Below are positions 36,080 to 36,738 of a stretch of 36,738 bases of DNA, in pieces. The DNA lies in the NCBI GenBank assembly GCA_951812315.1, contig CATOSA010000045.1:1-36738 (forward strand). Direction: 5' to 3'. The position numbers and the translations under genes were made by a program. The notes below the pieces were generated by a model. It made no database searches. It saw nothing but the letters and a program-made list of their open reading frames with translations, and was not told where the DNA came from. This DNA is from an uncultured Burkholderiales bacterium (lineage in GTDB: Bacteria > Pseudomonadota > Gammaproteobacteria > Burkholderiales > Eutrophovitaceae). Every line of letters begins with the position of its first letter. Within the stretch, counting starts at the first letter, position 1.

Positions 36080-36307
36080 ATGAAAATGACCACGACGATT
36101 GTTCTTTCTGCCGCCGCTGGAGTACTGATGTTCCTGGTAGATACATCCCCCAAGCCCTCAGAGTCCTTACTCAGCTTTCAGGTCGTTCAGGAGGCCGAAG
36201 CCATTGCCGGAAGGCAACGCAGGACGCGCCGCCGTGGAGTTGCGGTCGGATATCAGGCAGGGAAGGCGGCCGCTTCGCAACAGCAGCAGTCTGGAGCCGA
36301 GCAGTAA
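36080..36307 (+). CDS. Small secreted Arg/Gln-rich protein next to DUF2092
   Basis: A 75-residue protein with an N-terminal hydrophobic segment (TTTIVLSAAAGVLMFLV), a VVQEAEAIAGRQRR segment followed by TRRRGVAVG, and a Gln-rich tail (AAASQQQQSGAEQ). AGGAG lies at a good distance from ATG 36080, and it starts 19 bp after the DUF2092 gene. Small proteins with an EAEAxxGR and Arg-rich core occur next to DUF2092 genes in other proteobacteria (recalled, not checked), suggesting a functional pair. The role is unknown; the basic core might bind nucleic acid, lipopolysaccharide or the partner. Confidence 0.65.
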   Translation: MKMTTTIVLSAAAGVLMFLVDTSPKPSESLLSFQVVQEAEAIAGRQRRTRRRGVAVGYQAGKAAASQQQQSGAEQ

Positions 36308-36513
36308 CAGTTGTTTGTTTTCGGCGCGACGTTTGTTTGTCTGGTTGCAGTCCGCCAGTTTCGGCTGAGAAGCGGCGGATTCACCGGTCCTGCGTATACA
36401 GAGGCTTTGTAGATCGGTTTATTCAGGCAGCGTGAAATTCGCGAGCGGCGCGCTTGCACAGCCATGAAGTGCGACAGCAAACCAGCTGGTCAGCTATTCT
36501 CCCGGCCGTTGCC
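36308..36513. other. Gap before the IS3-type element
   Basis: No gene or strong structure is visible in these 206 bp. Confidence 0.4.
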
Positions 36514-36738
36514 TAAAAGTGGACCCCGAAACTTGGACCCCCGCTTAAGTGAAATCTCCATGGGGTTCAGGCCGCGCTCTTCAACGCCGTTTGTTCGAAG
36601 TACACCGCATCGGGGGTACGCCGGTCAAGCCCAGTGTGAGGACGCCGGGTATTGTAAAAACGAAAGTATTTGTCCAGTCCGGCGCGTAATGCCGCCGGCG
36701 TTTCATACGCGCGCAGATACACGTCTTCGTACTTCACA
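36514..36738. mobile_element. End of an IS3-family element, running off the window
   Basis: Near 36520 the imperfect duplicated motif TGGACCCCGAAACTTGGACC is typical of IS3-family terminal repeats, followed inward by the 3' end of a transposase gene on the minus strand. The exact left boundary cannot be fixed without the other end. Confidence 0.7.
36567..36738 (-). CDS. IS3-family transposase OrfB, C-terminal end (partial)
   Basis: The last 56 codons of an IS3-type integrase-fold transposase. VKYEDVYLRAYETPAALRAG is followed by the hallmark YFRFYNTRRPHTGLDRRTPD and AVYFEQTALKSAA with a TGA stop at 36567-36569. The rest lies outside the window. The visible part is intact. Confidence 0.88.
   Translation of the reverse strand, partial: VKYEDVYLRAYETPAALRAGLDKYFRFYNTRRPHTGLDRRTPDAVYFEQTALKSAA

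Noticed and set aside
1..36738. CRISPR array, tRNA or rRNA genes, prophage attachment sites
   Set aside because: No regularly spaced direct repeats with unique spacers, no cloverleaf or rRNA signature and no phage genes were seen by eye.

Overview
The window is bacterial DNA, most likely from a beta- or gammaproteobacterium. This is inferred from YajD, YihY/BrkB, DUF898-M48 and DUF2092 gene types, a sigma-54 promoter and proteobacterial IS1182 and IS3 elements; no rRNA or tRNA is visible to settle it. Gene density is ordinary, but intergenic repeats and broken genes are unusually common.

Layout. 1-1380 (-): frameshifted aminoglycoside-phosphotransferase-like/ATPase gene running off the left edge. 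1559-4434 (+): gdhA (glutamate dehydrogenase) split by an IS1182-family element, followed by a 252-bp MITE-like element. 4754-8748: yajD, an amidase, yihY and a small winged-helix gene. 9101-10243 (-): desaturase with an in-frame TGA. 10416-14054 (-): overlapping operon of DUF898, M48 protease and a broken DUF4034 gene.

14992-24723 (+) is the centre of interest: a sigma-54 (-24/-12) promoter, a guanidine-I (ykkC) riboswitch with a visible terminator platform, an ABC importer, two carboxyguanidine deiminase subunits, a guanidine (urea-type) carboxylase and allophanate hydrolase. 25017-31543 (+) follows with a BMP-type ABC importer enclosing a formamidase-like enzyme and a biuret-hydrolase-type cysteine hydrolase. 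Guanidine (through carboxyguanidine) and biuret both converge on allophanate, which allophanate hydrolase turns into ammonia and CO2, so the two blocks look like one nitrogen-scavenging locus for urea-like compounds. 32148-34426: DUF1611 protein plus an alanine-racemase-fold enzyme. 35278-36307: broken DUF2092 gene and a small secreted Arg-rich protein. The right edge holds the 3' end of an IS3-type transposase.

At least ten genes carry a lesion: single-base frameshifts, four in-frame stops, an in-frame deletion in the carboxylase ATP-grasp domain, and the IS insertion in gdhA. Most guanidine-pathway genes are affected, while the biuret hydrolase, formamidase and many unrelated genes are intact. 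Either the genome is decaying, with nitrogen scavenging being lost, or much of this is base-calling error in a draft assembly. The sequence alone cannot fully separate these, although the IS insertion and the in-frame deletion are not simple base errors. A dispersed repeat family (four copies, three of about 280-390 bp) sits in the intergenic gaps.
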